Of a stretch of DNA of 64,000 nt, positions 16,557 through 25,063 are shown piece after piece. Under the pieces are notes generated by a model, which saw nothing but the letters and a program-made list of their open reading frames with translations, was not told where the DNA came from and did not search any database. The DNA comes from DASRDS01 sp035570055 (lineage in GTDB: Bacteria > Gemmatimonadota > Gemmatimonadetes > Gemmatimonadales > Gemmatimonadaceae): assembly GCA_035570055.1 (NCBI GenBank), contig DATMLM010000049.1, forward strand, positions 62,001-126,000, given 5' to 3'. The position numbers and the translations under genes were made by a program. The number at the start of each line of letters is the position of its first letter. Positions within the stretch are counted from its first letter, which is position 1.

Positions 16557-18956
16557 ATGCTTACCGATCTCCGAGACGCTGTTCGCTCGTTCCTCCGGAC
16601 GCCCGGATTCACGCTGGCGGCAACCGTCGCGCTCGCGCTCGGCATCGGCGCGAATGCCGCGATCCTGAGTGTGGTCGAGAGCGTGCTGCTCCAACCGTTG
16701 CCGTACGCCGAGCCCGAGCGGCTGGTGACGATTCTCCAACAGGGCAGGAATCCCGTCGCACCCGGCACCTTCCTTGATTGGCAACGGCAGTCGCGATCGT
16801 TCTCGGCGATGGGCGCGGCCGAGTACTGGACCGCGACCCTCGCGGGTGTCGAGGAGCCGGAAAAAGTGTACGCGCTCCACATGACGCATGACCTCCTCCC
16901 GATGCTCGGCGTCGCGCCGATGCTCGGCCACGTGTGGTCCGCGAGTGAAGACATCCCGGGACGGGACCGCGAAGTCGTCATCAGCTACGGCGTATGGGCC
17001 AGGCGGTTTGGCGCACGGCCCGACGTCCTCGGCGCCACCATGCAGCTCGACGGCGAGCGCTACGTGGTCATCGGCGTCATGCCCAAATCGTTCGCCTTCG
17101 CGCCATTCTGGGCCACGCGGGCCGAGATCTGGGCGCCGCTCGCACTCGGACCGCGGGCGGCAGAGCACGGTGGCGGCAGCCTTCGCGTCTTCGCGCGACT
17201 CGCCCCCGGCGTCTCGATCGACCGCGCGCGTGGTGAGATGGCCGGCGTCACGCGTCAGCTCGAGCACGAGTTTCCGGGCACGAATCTCGACATTCGCGTC
17301 ACCGACCTCACGCAACAAGTCGTCGGGAACGTCCAGAGCCCTTTGTGGCTCATCCTCGGCGCCGCGAGCTGCGTGTTGCTCATCGCCTGCGCCAACGTCG
17401 CGCACATGCTCCTGGCCCGCGCGACGGCGCGGCAGCGCGATGTCGCGGTTCGGATGGCACTCGGTGCGACCCGCGTCCGCGCGGTCCGGCGTCTGCTGAC
17501 GGAAAGCGTGGTGCTCGCCAGCCTCGGCGGGTTCGCCGGACTCCTGCTGGCGCGCGTGGGCGTGCGGCTCCTGGTCACGTTCGAAGCCAATAGCATCCCG
17601 CGCGCGAGCTCGATCATGCTCGACGCCCGGGTGATCGCCGTGACGATCGCGATGACGCTGGCGACCGGCATCCTCTTCGGTCTCACGCCGGCCCTCCGCG
17701 CATCCGTAGACGAAGGACGACGGCCGATGGACCGCGGCGGACGCAACCGCACTCGCCACGCGCTGATCGCGTCAGAGTTCGCGCTCGCGCTCATGCTGTT
17801 GGTCGGCGCCGGCCTCCTCATTCGGAGCTTCATCCGACTCGAGGCGCGCGACCCCGGGTACGACCCGCGCAACGTGCTGACCATGGTCATGCCTGTCACG
17901 GGGACGCCGGAGAGCCCGGCCGACCGACGAGCGGCGTTCTACGATGCGGTGCTCGACCGAATGCGGGCGCTGCCGGGTGTGAACGCCGCGAGCGCCGTCA
18001 ACCACATCCCGATCGGAGGCGACGACTGGGGATGGCCGTTCCACATTGAGGGGCAACCAAAGCCACGCCCGGGCGAATCGCCCGTCGCGTCATACAAGGT
18101 CGTCATGCCCGGATATTTCGAGGTCATGGGCATCCGATTGCTCGGGGGCCGCGACGTTGCGCCAAGCGACCGGGCTGGCGCGCCCGGTGTCGTGGTCGTG
18201 AACGAGTATCTCGCGAAACAATATTGGCCACACGAAAGCGCGGTCGGAAAGCGGTTGACGTTGACCAGCGACTCGACGGGCCAGCCCATCTGGCTCACCG
18301 TTGTCGGCGTCGTCGATAACACGATTCACGATCATTGGGCGGAGCTGCCTGAAGACGAAGTCTTCGTGCCGTTCGCGCAGCAACCCGATTACCTCGGCAA
18401 CCCGAAATCGCAGTTCGCCTACATGTCGTTCGTCGTCCGCGTCGCACCGAGGGCTGGGGACCTGATCCCGAGCATCCGCGCGACCATTCGGTCGCTCGAT
18501 CCCGCTGTCGCGGTCGCGGAGGTACAAACCATGACGCACATCGTCGAGTCCGCGACCGCGCGCCAGCGGTTCTACCTCCTGCTGCTCGGCGCGTTCGCGG
18601 CGATCGCGCTCGTACTCGCCGCCGTCGGCATCTATGGCGTCATGAGCTACGCAGTCTCGAGCCGCACGCACGAGATCGGCCTGCGGATGGCGCTCGGCGC
18701 CCAGCCAAACCAACTCCTCTCGCGCGTGATCGGCGACGGGATGATCGCGGTCGCGGTCGGCGGAGTCGCCGGGATGCTCGGCGTGCTCGCCCTCTCACAG
18801 GTGATCGCGACCATGCTCTACGGGGTGCGGCCTACCGACGTCCCGACGTTCGCGAGCGTCGCGATCGGCCTCGGCCTCGTTGCGCTCGCCGGCTGTTACA
18901 TTCCCGCACGTCGCGCGGCCATGGTCGACCCGCTCGTCGCGCTGCGGACGGACTAG
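16557..18956 (+). CDS. MacB/FtsX-type orphan ABC permease (ADOP family)
   Basis: 799 residues. A membrane segment near residues 20-42 (LAATVALALGIGANAAILSVV) is followed by a MacB-like periplasmic domain, FtsX permease segments (about 265-400), and a second copy of the periplasmic domain and FtsX segments (about 410-799). The duplicated architecture and ~800-residue size match the acidobacterial-type duplicated orphan permeases. No ATPase gene is adjacent. These proteins are thought to export or mechanically couple across the inner membrane with a separate ATPase. The stop overlaps the convergent amidohydrolase gene by 4 bp. Confidence 0.88.
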   Translation: MLTDLRDAVRSFLRTPGFTLAATVALALGIGANAAILSVVESVLLQPLPYAEPERLVTILQQGRNPVAPGTFLDWQRQSRSFSAMGAAEYWTATLAGVEEPEKVYALHMTHDLLPMLGVAPMLGHVWSASEDIPGRDREVVISYGVWARRFGARPDVLGATMQLDGERYVVIGVMPKSFAFAPFWATRAEIWAPLALGPRAAEHGGGSLRVFARLAPGVSIDRARGEMAGVTRQLEHEFPGTNLDIRVTDLTQQVVGNVQSPLWLILGAASCVLLIACANVAHMLLARATARQRDVAVRMALGATRVRAVRRLLTESVVLASLGGFAGLLLARVGVRLLVTFEANSIPRASSIMLDARVIAVTIAMTLATGILFGLTPALRASVDEGRRPMDRGGRNRTRHALIASEFALALMLLVGAGLLIRSFIRLEARDPGYDPRNVLTMVMPVTGTPESPADRRAAFYDAVLDRMRALPGVNAASAVNHIPIGGDDWGWPFHIEGQPKPRPGESPVASYKVVMPGYFEVMGIRLLGGRDVAPSDRAGAPGVVVVNEYLAKQYWPHESAVGKRLTLTSDSTGQPIWLTVVGVVDNTIHDHWAELPEDEVFVPFAQQPDYLGNPKSQFAYMSFVVRVAPRAGDLIPSIRATIRSLDPAVAVAEVQTMTHIVESATARQRFYLLLLGAFAAIALVLAAVGIYGVMSYAVSSRTHEIGLRMALGAQPNQLLSRVIGDGMIAVAVGGVAGMLGVLALSQVIATMLYGVRPTDVPTFASVAIGLGLVALAGCYIPARRAAMVDPLVALRTD

Positions 18957-19933
18957 AGGTTGAAAAGTCGCGCCGCGTTCAGCCCCAAAATCTTCGCGCG
19001 GTCTGCCTCCGGGATCGGCAGCCCGCGCAGTGATTCCAGCATCGACGGAATGCTGCCGATCTGGTGGGGGTAATCACTGCCCGCCAGGATGTGATCGACG
19101 CCCGCAAATGCGATCGCCAGTTGCAGCGCATCGCGATCGAAGTTCACCGTGTCGTAATAGAACTGCTTAAGGTATTCGCTCGGCGGTCGATTGATATTGA
19201 CGCGGCACTCGCGAAACGCGTGAAATCCGCGGTCGAGCCGCTCGGCCAGGTAGGGAATGGCGCCGCCAAGGTGACCCAGCACCCAACGAATCCGCGGAAA
19301 GCGCTCCGGCACGCCGGCGAACACCAGCTTGGCCGACGCAAGCGTCGTGTCCATCAAGAATCCGACGAGGGGCATCAGCCAATAGTCCGTCATCGCCTCC
19401 ACGCCCACCGGATCGGTGGGATGGATGTGCAGCACCGCACCGAGTGCATCGGCCGCTTCATACAGCGGCCAGAAGCGCTCGTCCGCCAGCGCCACTCCGT
19501 TCACGTTGCTAAAAAGCAACGCGCCCCGCATGCCCAGCTGCCCGCACGCGCGCTCGAGCTCGCGCACCGACGCCGCGGGACCATTCAGCGGCAGCGTCGC
19601 ATAGGCGGCAAATCGACCCTTCTTGTCGCTCACCACGCGAGCGAACGCATCGTTCACCAAGCTGGCCAGCCGCGCCGCCGTCGCCACAGACTCCACGTGC
19701 GTCCCCGGCGTCGTCAGCGAAATCACTTGCGTGTCCACGCCGAGCTGCTGCAGCACGCCTTCGCGATAGTCGATATCGCGATGCCCGCGCACCGCGATGT
19801 TGTAATCGCCGGGATAGTGCAGCCACGGATTCCCATCGGCATCGATGGTCACCTTGACGTTGCTCGGTCCGGTGCGCAGCGCGTCGATGTAGGCTGGCGG
19901 ATAGTAGTGATTGTGAACGTCGATGATGCTCAC
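18953..19933 (-). CDS. Amidohydrolase of the ACMSD-like family
   Basis: 326 residues. Metal ligands are visible: DVHNHYYPP at the N-terminus (HxH), HIHPTDP (about residue 165), GHLGG (about 218) and GSDYPH (about 285, catalytic Asp). This matches the alpha-amino-beta-carboxymuconate-semialdehyde decarboxylase subfamily of amidohydrolases, which decarboxylates or hydrolyses aromatic breakdown products. ACMSD itself belongs to a kynurenine branch, which fits the tryptophan genes 8 kb away, but many relatives have other substrates. Its ATG overlaps the stop of the permease upstream (ATGA). Confidence 0.83.
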   Translation of the reverse strand: MSIIDVHNHYYPPAYIDALRTGPSNVKVTIDADGNPWLHYPGDYNIAVRGHRDIDYREGVLQQLGVDTQVISLTTPGTHVESVATAARLASLVNDAFARVVSDKKGRFAAYATLPLNGPAASVRELERACGQLGMRGALLFSNVNGVALADERFWPLYEAADALGAVLHIHPTDPVGVEAMTDYWLMPLVGFLMDTTLASAKLVFAGVPERFPRIRWVLGHLGGAIPYLAERLDRGFHAFRECRVNINRPPSEYLKQFYYDTVNFDRDALQLAIAFAGVDHILAGSDYPHQIGSIPSMLESLRGLPIPEADRAKILGLNAARLFNL

Positions 19934-21225
19934 GTGCGAATCCTTTTATAGAATGGCCAACCGGCAACCACGAAGAGCAAACCGACCGCGCTGTCACGCG
20001 GCGCGGCCACGATCTGATTGCACACAATCACCGTGCAGGCAGCGACAAATAGCGCTGGAACGACCGGATATCCCCAGACCCGGAAAGCGGGCGCATAGCC
20101 CGGGCGGCGCCGCAAGCGAAAAATGCCAACCACCATCAGGGCGAAAAATATCCATTCGGTGAACACCACGCGCGTAAACAGTGCCCGATACGTTCCCGTT
20201 GCCACGAGCACGCTCGCCCAGATGGCCTGCGCTAGGAGGCCTACGTACGGCGTGCGAAATCGCGAATGAATCGCGGCGAGCCACTTGAACGCCAGCCCGT
20301 CCTCCGCCATCGCGAAGTACACGCGCGGCCCGCTCAAGATGACGCCGTTCACCGCGCTCGCGCCGGAGAGGATCACCAACGCCGAGACAATGCTTCCACC
20401 CCACTTACCCGCGAGCGCGTTCGCGGCATCGGCCGCCACGCGCTGCGACGCAATCATTTGCTGAAGTGGCAGCACCCGGAGATACGCGGCATTCAAGCCG
20501 AGATAGCAGGCCGTCACGACGAGTATGCCGATCAGGAGCGCGCGGGGGATCGTGCGGTCGGCGGCGCGTGTCTCGCCGGCCGTGTACGTCACCATGTGCC
20601 ATCCGCCAAACGCGAACAGGCCCGCGATCATGGCGAGAAGAAACGCTCGGGGTCCGGGCAGGGGCTCGTGCATCGGCGCTACTGGCGCAGTATGACCGCT
20701 GCCAGCGATCGCGAACACGAACACGAAGATCAGCGCCAGGGCCAGCACTTTGGCCGACGTGAGCGCCGTCTGTACCGCGCTGCCCTGCCTCACGCCAAAG
20801 TAGTTCACGCCCGACAGCACGAGGATGACTCCAATCGCAACGGCCTGCACTCCTCGATCGCCGAGCGGCACGAAGTACCCCACATATCGTGCGACGATGA
20901 CGGCAATCGCCGCGATGATTCCGGAGTGCATGATCCAGAACATCGCCCAGCCCCACAAGAAGCCCGCCAGCGGCGAGATGCCTTCGCGCAGAAACACATA
21001 GACGCCGCCCGTCTCCGGAAACGCCGACGCGAGCTCCGCGCACGCCATTGCGCCGCACAACGTCAACAAGCCCGCGAACAACCACACCGCCATCATGGCG
21101 GGCACGTTGGGCACGAGCCGGCTGATTTCCGATGGTTGAACGAAAATCGATGTCCCGAGAATGATGCCCGCGACGATCGCCGAGGCGGCCAGTACTCCCA
21201 TCGTTTGTTTCAGGCCGGATGGCAT
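19930..21225 (-). CDS. APC-family amino acid permease (LAT/SLC7-like)
   Basis: 431 residues from the ATG at 21225 (a non-ATG start three codons upstream is possible). About 12 membrane segments; the N-terminal ASAIVAGIILGTSIFVQPSEI is the TM1 kink of the APC superfamily. The pattern PETGGVYVFLREGISPLAGFLWGW is typical of L-type transporters. It is translationally coupled to the ACMSD-like amidohydrolase, so it probably imports that enzyme's precursor. Substrate unknown. Confidence 0.85.
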   Translation of the reverse strand: MPSGLKQTMGVLAASAIVAGIILGTSIFVQPSEISRLVPNVPAMMAVWLFAGLLTLCGAMACAELASAFPETGGVYVFLREGISPLAGFLWGWAMFWIMHSGIIAAIAVIVARYVGYFVPLGDRGVQAVAIGVILVLSGVNYFGVRQGSAVQTALTSAKVLALALIFVFVFAIAGSGHTAPVAPMHEPLPGPRAFLLAMIAGLFAFGGWHMVTYTAGETRAADRTIPRALLIGILVVTACYLGLNAAYLRVLPLQQMIASQRVAADAANALAGKWGGSIVSALVILSGASAVNGVILSGPRVYFAMAEDGLAFKWLAAIHSRFRTPYVGLLAQAIWASVLVATGTYRALFTRVVFTEWIFFALMVVGIFRLRRRPGYAPAFRVWGYPVVPALFVAACTVIVCNQIVAAPRDSAVGLLFVVAGWPFYKRIRT

Positions 21226-21284
21226 TGAGACCAAGATAAAGTCGAATTCGCAACCAACAACACGGTTGGCGGTGTCTCAGGGCG

Positions 21285-22430
21285 ATGAGACATCTCCTCT
21301 TCGTTGGAAGCGTCCTTGCGGCGGTAGCCCCCGCGGCCGCTCAGCGGGCTACGATCGACGCATCGGCGCCGGCGGCGATGTACCGGGTATTGGTCGCGAT
21401 GCACGACGGCGCGAGCGAGACGCGCGCCGAGGCGATGCTCGATTCGGTGCTCGATACGCGGGCCTACACGATCATGTTCCACCATTACAATCGCGTCTGG
21501 CGTCCGAATCACTTGCCGCGGCCGGTGTTTCGGGACATGATCTCGAGCCTCGCGTTCCCGGCGCGCTACTCCGCCGGCACGAATGAACGCGCGGACCAGA
21601 TGCTGCCCGTCTGGCGCACCTACTATGGTGATCTCGCCGTATACGAGAAGAATCTCCGTCAACTCGACCAAACGAATCTCCAGGCGATGGTTCGAGAGGC
21701 GGTCCGCGTCGCCCAATCCTGGCTCCCCCCGGGTTGGACCATTCCTGACTTCGAGGTCGTGATCCTCCCGTCGGGTGGGAGCAAGGCGTTCTCGATCGAC
21801 ACGGCGCAAGGCTACGACTTCCTGCAACTCCCGCGCGACTCGGCCAAGGACATCCAGTGGGACGATCTCCGGAGCACGATCGCGCACGAATCACATCACA
21901 CCGGGCAGCACGCGGCGATCCCCACCTCGATGACCGCGGCGGACTCAGTTGACTACCGGTTCCTGACACTGTTCACGGCCGAGGGGACGGCCACGAAGTT
22001 CGTGAACGATTTCCCGGGTGGCTGTGTCCCGCGGATCGATCCGGACCGGCGCGATCCCGCTTTCTCCCCGGAAGTCGAATCATGGTGGGCACGGTACACG
22101 CCCCAAGAGCGCGACTTGATGGATCGCTTCGTGGCGACGTTCGAGCGTGCGCGCACGGGCACGGTGACGAGCGACTCGCTCACGGCCGAGATGGGAGCGT
22201 TTTGGCTGAACGGATATGTATCGCCGGTCTATTTCATCGGCGGCGAGCTCTATGGTGCGGTCTACCTCGGGTTTGGAAAACCCGGTTTGTTCACGGTCAT
22301 GCGCGACGCGCGCGAGCTGCTCCCCCTGTACAACGAGGCAGTGCGCAAGACCCCGAGGCTGCTCGGGAGTTGCGTCCTCCTCCCCGATTCCACCGTGCGC
22401 CACGCGCGGGCGCTGGGGCGCGAGCACTGA
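21285..22430 (+). CDS. Secreted putative zinc metallopeptidase (DUF5700-like)
   Basis: 381 residues with a signal peptide ending near AAAQRA. The motif TIAHESHHTG near residue 203 is an HExxH zinc-binding site, and a downstream Glu (FTAEGTATKF) could be the third ligand. This arrangement matches the DUF5700 family of predicted secreted Zn-dependent proteases. An internal membrane segment is not evident, so the product is periplasmic or released. It starts 59 bp from the divergent permease. Peptidase activity is inferred only from the motif. Confidence 0.7.
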   Translation: MRHLLFVGSVLAAVAPAAAQRATIDASAPAAMYRVLVAMHDGASETRAEAMLDSVLDTRAYTIMFHHYNRVWRPNHLPRPVFRDMISSLAFPARYSAGTNERADQMLPVWRTYYGDLAVYEKNLRQLDQTNLQAMVREAVRVAQSWLPPGWTIPDFEVVILPSGGSKAFSIDTAQGYDFLQLPRDSAKDIQWDDLRSTIAHESHHTGQHAAIPTSMTAADSVDYRFLTLFTAEGTATKFVNDFPGGCVPRIDPDRRDPAFSPEVESWWARYTPQERDLMDRFVATFERARTGTVTSDSLTAEMGAFWLNGYVSPVYFIGGELYGAVYLGFGKPGLFTVMRDARELLPLYNEAVRKTPRLLGSCVLLPDSTVRHARALGREH

Positions 22431-22445
22431 GTCTTGTGCCGTAAC

Positions 22446-22466
22446 TTGTATACGAACAGTATACAA
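22446..22466. promoter_or_regulatory. Inverted repeat TTGTATAC-N5-GTATACAA, candidate operator
   Basis: Perfect 8+8 inverted repeat ending 2 bp before the ATG of the gene at 22469, so a bound regulator would block translation initiation or a near-leaderless transcript. It shares TTGTATAC with the palindrome at 13971. Confidence 0.5.
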
Positions 22467-22468
22467 CC

Positions 22469-25063
22469 ATGCGATCACTCGGCCGTCTGCTGCGCGTCCT
22501 GTCTCCGCTCATCGCGACCCCCGCGCTCTTGGCGGGGCAATCGCCGACGACCCTCAGCGTCGCTGATCGCCAGCGCATCGATGCGGTGTTCAAGGACTCC
22601 AACAAACCGCACGCCCCAGGATGTGCGCTCGGCGTTCTCCGCCACGGCCACATCGCCTATGGTCGAGGGTACGGCTGGGCCGATCTCGAGCACGCCCTGC
22701 CGATCACGACGGCGAGTCTGTTCGATATCGGCTCGACGTCCAAGCAGTTCGCCGCCGCCAGTATCGCGCTGCTGGCCGAGGACCACAAGCTCGCGTTCAC
22801 CGACGATGTCCGGAAGTACATCCCGGAGCTGCCCGAGTACGGCGCGACGATCACCATCGATCATCTCATGCGCCACACGAGCGGGTTGCGCGATTACAAC
22901 GGCCTCCTCGTGCTCGCGGGTCACTCCTTCGAGGAAGTGACGACGGATTCGCAAGCGCTCGCGCTCATTGTGCGACAGCGCCATCTCAATTTCCCGCCGG
23001 GTTCGCGATACGAATATTCGAATACCGGCTTCTTCCTGCTCTCGGTCATCGTGCACCGCGTGAGCGGCCAGACGCTCGCCGATTTCGCGCGCGAGCGCAT
23101 CTTTCGACCCCTCGGCATGACCCACACCCTCTATCGGAATCGCGCCGCGATGCTGATTCAGAATCGGGCGATGGGCTATGCGCCAAACGACAGTGGACCG
23201 GATGCCCAGGGGACCGCGCCGTTCAAGAACAGCATGTCCAACTGGGAGCAGACGGGCGACGGCGCCGTTCAACTGTCGATCGACGATGCGCTCCGATGGG
23301 ACGAGAACTTCTACCATCCCACCGTCGGCGGTCAATGGATGGTGGACCAACTCCAAGCACGCGGCACGCTGGCGAATGGCGACTCGATCAACTACGCCCG
23401 CGGTCTCTTCGTCCACCCGTATCGGGGATTGCGCAGGATCGAGCACGGCGGTGATTGGATCGGGTATCACGCCGCGTACGCCCGATTCCCCGACCAGCAT
23501 ACGTCGATCATGGTCCTCTGCAACTCCGACGGCATCTCGCCGGACGGCTTGAGCGACCAGGTCGCCGACATCGTGCTGGCAAAGGACTTCCCCGCGAAGA
23601 CCCTGGCGGCGACAACGGCCAGTCACGCCAAGCCGAGCGGAGTGGCGGCCGTCGCGACGAGTCGGTTGGTGGGGAGCTACTTCGACAGCACGACCGACGA
23701 GGTGTATGGCGTCATCGACACCGGCGGCGGGACGCCGGCTCTCAAGTTCGCGGGCCGGACATTTCCGTTGCAGGCAACGGGTCCGTCGACATTTGCGGTT
23801 CCTGGGTTGCCGGTCTCCGTCACGTTCACCGTGGGCGACGCTGGGCCGGCCCGGGCGCTCCGTCTCGAGGTCGCATCGGAGGATCGTCCGGAAGCCACGA
23901 GGTTCGATCCGGCCAAGCCGGATGCGGAGTTGCTGCGCGGGTATGCAGGCCACTATGACAGTCCCGAGCTCGGCGTCTCGTGGTCCATCGCCGTCGATAA
24001 AGACCATCTCGTGGTGTCCGGTCCGATACCTGTCGTCGAGATTGCCGGCTCGCTCGAGCCCGCGATGACGGATGGATTTACCGCGCCGGGTGCGTTCATT
24101 CGATTCACGGGCGACGGCTTCGAGCTCAGCGCCAGCCGGATGAAGGGCATTCGGTTCGATCGCAGTCCCACGCTGGGTGCAGTGTCGCAAAACGACCTGC
24201 GACCCGGGTCGCAGCCACCCGACGCGCCGGACGCGCTCAAGCCGCTGATCGGCGACTACGGAGCGCCCGCGGATTCGAACCCAGTGACCGTCTTCGAGCG
24301 CGCCGGCCAATTCCTCGAGGCCAAGAAAGGCGAGGCGCCAAGTAGCCTGTCGCCCGACTCCGCGCGTCGGATCTCACTCCCTCGCCGCGATTATGTGTCA
24401 GCGACTGGCAACTTCTACGTCCATCCGGTTCGACCCGTTGACGAGCTGAGACGGGAGGCGCTGCGGGCCAAGCCTCCCGCGGAGGCGGGACCGTTTCGGA
24501 CGCCGGACTTGGTGGATATCGCCGCGCTCGATCCGGCGATCCATCTCGACATCCGGTATGCGTCGACGACCAATTTCCTGCGAACGCCAGTCTACACCGA
24601 AGCCCGGGCCTTTCTCCAACGACCCGCGGCCGACGCGTTGATTCGGATCCTCAATAAACTCAAACCGCTCGGCTACGGCCTCTTGATCCACGATGCGTAT
24701 CGCCCCTGGTTCGTGACAAAGATCTTCTGGGACGCCACACCGCCGGAAGGAAAGATCTTCGTCGCGGATCCCTCGCAGGGCTCGCGCCACAACCGTGGAT
24801 GTGCCGTCGATCTGACGCTGTACGATCTCGCCACGGGCAATCCTATCGAGATGCCTGGGACCTACGACGAAATGTCGCAGCGATCGTTCCCGACGTATCT
24901 CGGGGGCACATCGCTCGAGCGTTGGCATCGCGATCTGCTGCGCGCGGCCATGGAATCCGAGGGGTTCAGCGTGTACGATGCGGAGTGGTGGCACTTCGAT
25001 TACAAGGATTGGAAGCAGTATCCTATACTCAACACTCCGTTCGAGAAGCTGGAGCATCGATGA
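22469..25063 (+). CDS. Fusion of S12 serine hydrolase and VanX-type D-Ala-D-Ala dipeptidase
   Basis: 864 residues. A signal peptide ends near ALLAGQ. Residues ~30-370 are an S12 (class C beta-lactamase/DD-peptidase) domain with STSK (about 89), YSN (about 182) and HGGDWIG (about 326). A ~280-residue middle region holds two lipocalin-like tail repeats. Residues ~675-860 are an M15D D-alanyl-D-alanine dipeptidase domain with HDAYRPW, SRHNRGCAVDLTL (about 771, zinc His/Asp) and EWWHFDY (about 838, catalytic Glu and His). Both catalytic sets look intact. One exported protein could therefore release and then split D-Ala-containing muropeptides. The stop overlaps the M28 gene start. Confidence 0.88.
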   Translation: MRSLGRLLRVLSPLIATPALLAGQSPTTLSVADRQRIDAVFKDSNKPHAPGCALGVLRHGHIAYGRGYGWADLEHALPITTASLFDIGSTSKQFAAASIALLAEDHKLAFTDDVRKYIPELPEYGATITIDHLMRHTSGLRDYNGLLVLAGHSFEEVTTDSQALALIVRQRHLNFPPGSRYEYSNTGFFLLSVIVHRVSGQTLADFARERIFRPLGMTHTLYRNRAAMLIQNRAMGYAPNDSGPDAQGTAPFKNSMSNWEQTGDGAVQLSIDDALRWDENFYHPTVGGQWMVDQLQARGTLANGDSINYARGLFVHPYRGLRRIEHGGDWIGYHAAYARFPDQHTSIMVLCNSDGISPDGLSDQVADIVLAKDFPAKTLAATTASHAKPSGVAAVATSRLVGSYFDSTTDEVYGVIDTGGGTPALKFAGRTFPLQATGPSTFAVPGLPVSVTFTVGDAGPARALRLEVASEDRPEATRFDPAKPDAELLRGYAGHYDSPELGVSWSIAVDKDHLVVSGPIPVVEIAGSLEPAMTDGFTAPGAFIRFTGDGFELSASRMKGIRFDRSPTLGAVSQNDLRPGSQPPDAPDALKPLIGDYGAPADSNPVTVFERAGQFLEAKKGEAPSSLSPDSARRISLPRRDYVSATGNFYVHPVRPVDELRREALRAKPPAEAGPFRTPDLVDIAALDPAIHLDIRYASTTNFLRTPVYTEARAFLQRPAADALIRILNKLKPLGYGLLIHDAYRPWFVTKIFWDATPPEGKIFVADPSQGSRHNRGCAVDLTLYDLATGNPIEMPGTYDEMSQRSFPTYLGGTSLERWHRDLLRAAMESEGFSVYDAEWWHFDYKDWKQYPILNTPFEKLEHR

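Noticed and set aside
16290..17759. 489-codon minus-strand frame opposite the permease
   Set aside because: Shadow frame; the real minus-strand gene in this place is the 89-residue CxxC protein in another frame.
21235..21284. GAGAC...GTCTC flanks between divergent genes as an operator
   Set aside because: Arms are short and about 45 bp apart; no stronger than chance.
22475..24310. 611-codon minus-strand frame opposite the S12-VanX gene
   Set aside because: Composition typical of antisense to GC-rich coding sequence; the plus strand has all catalytic motifs.
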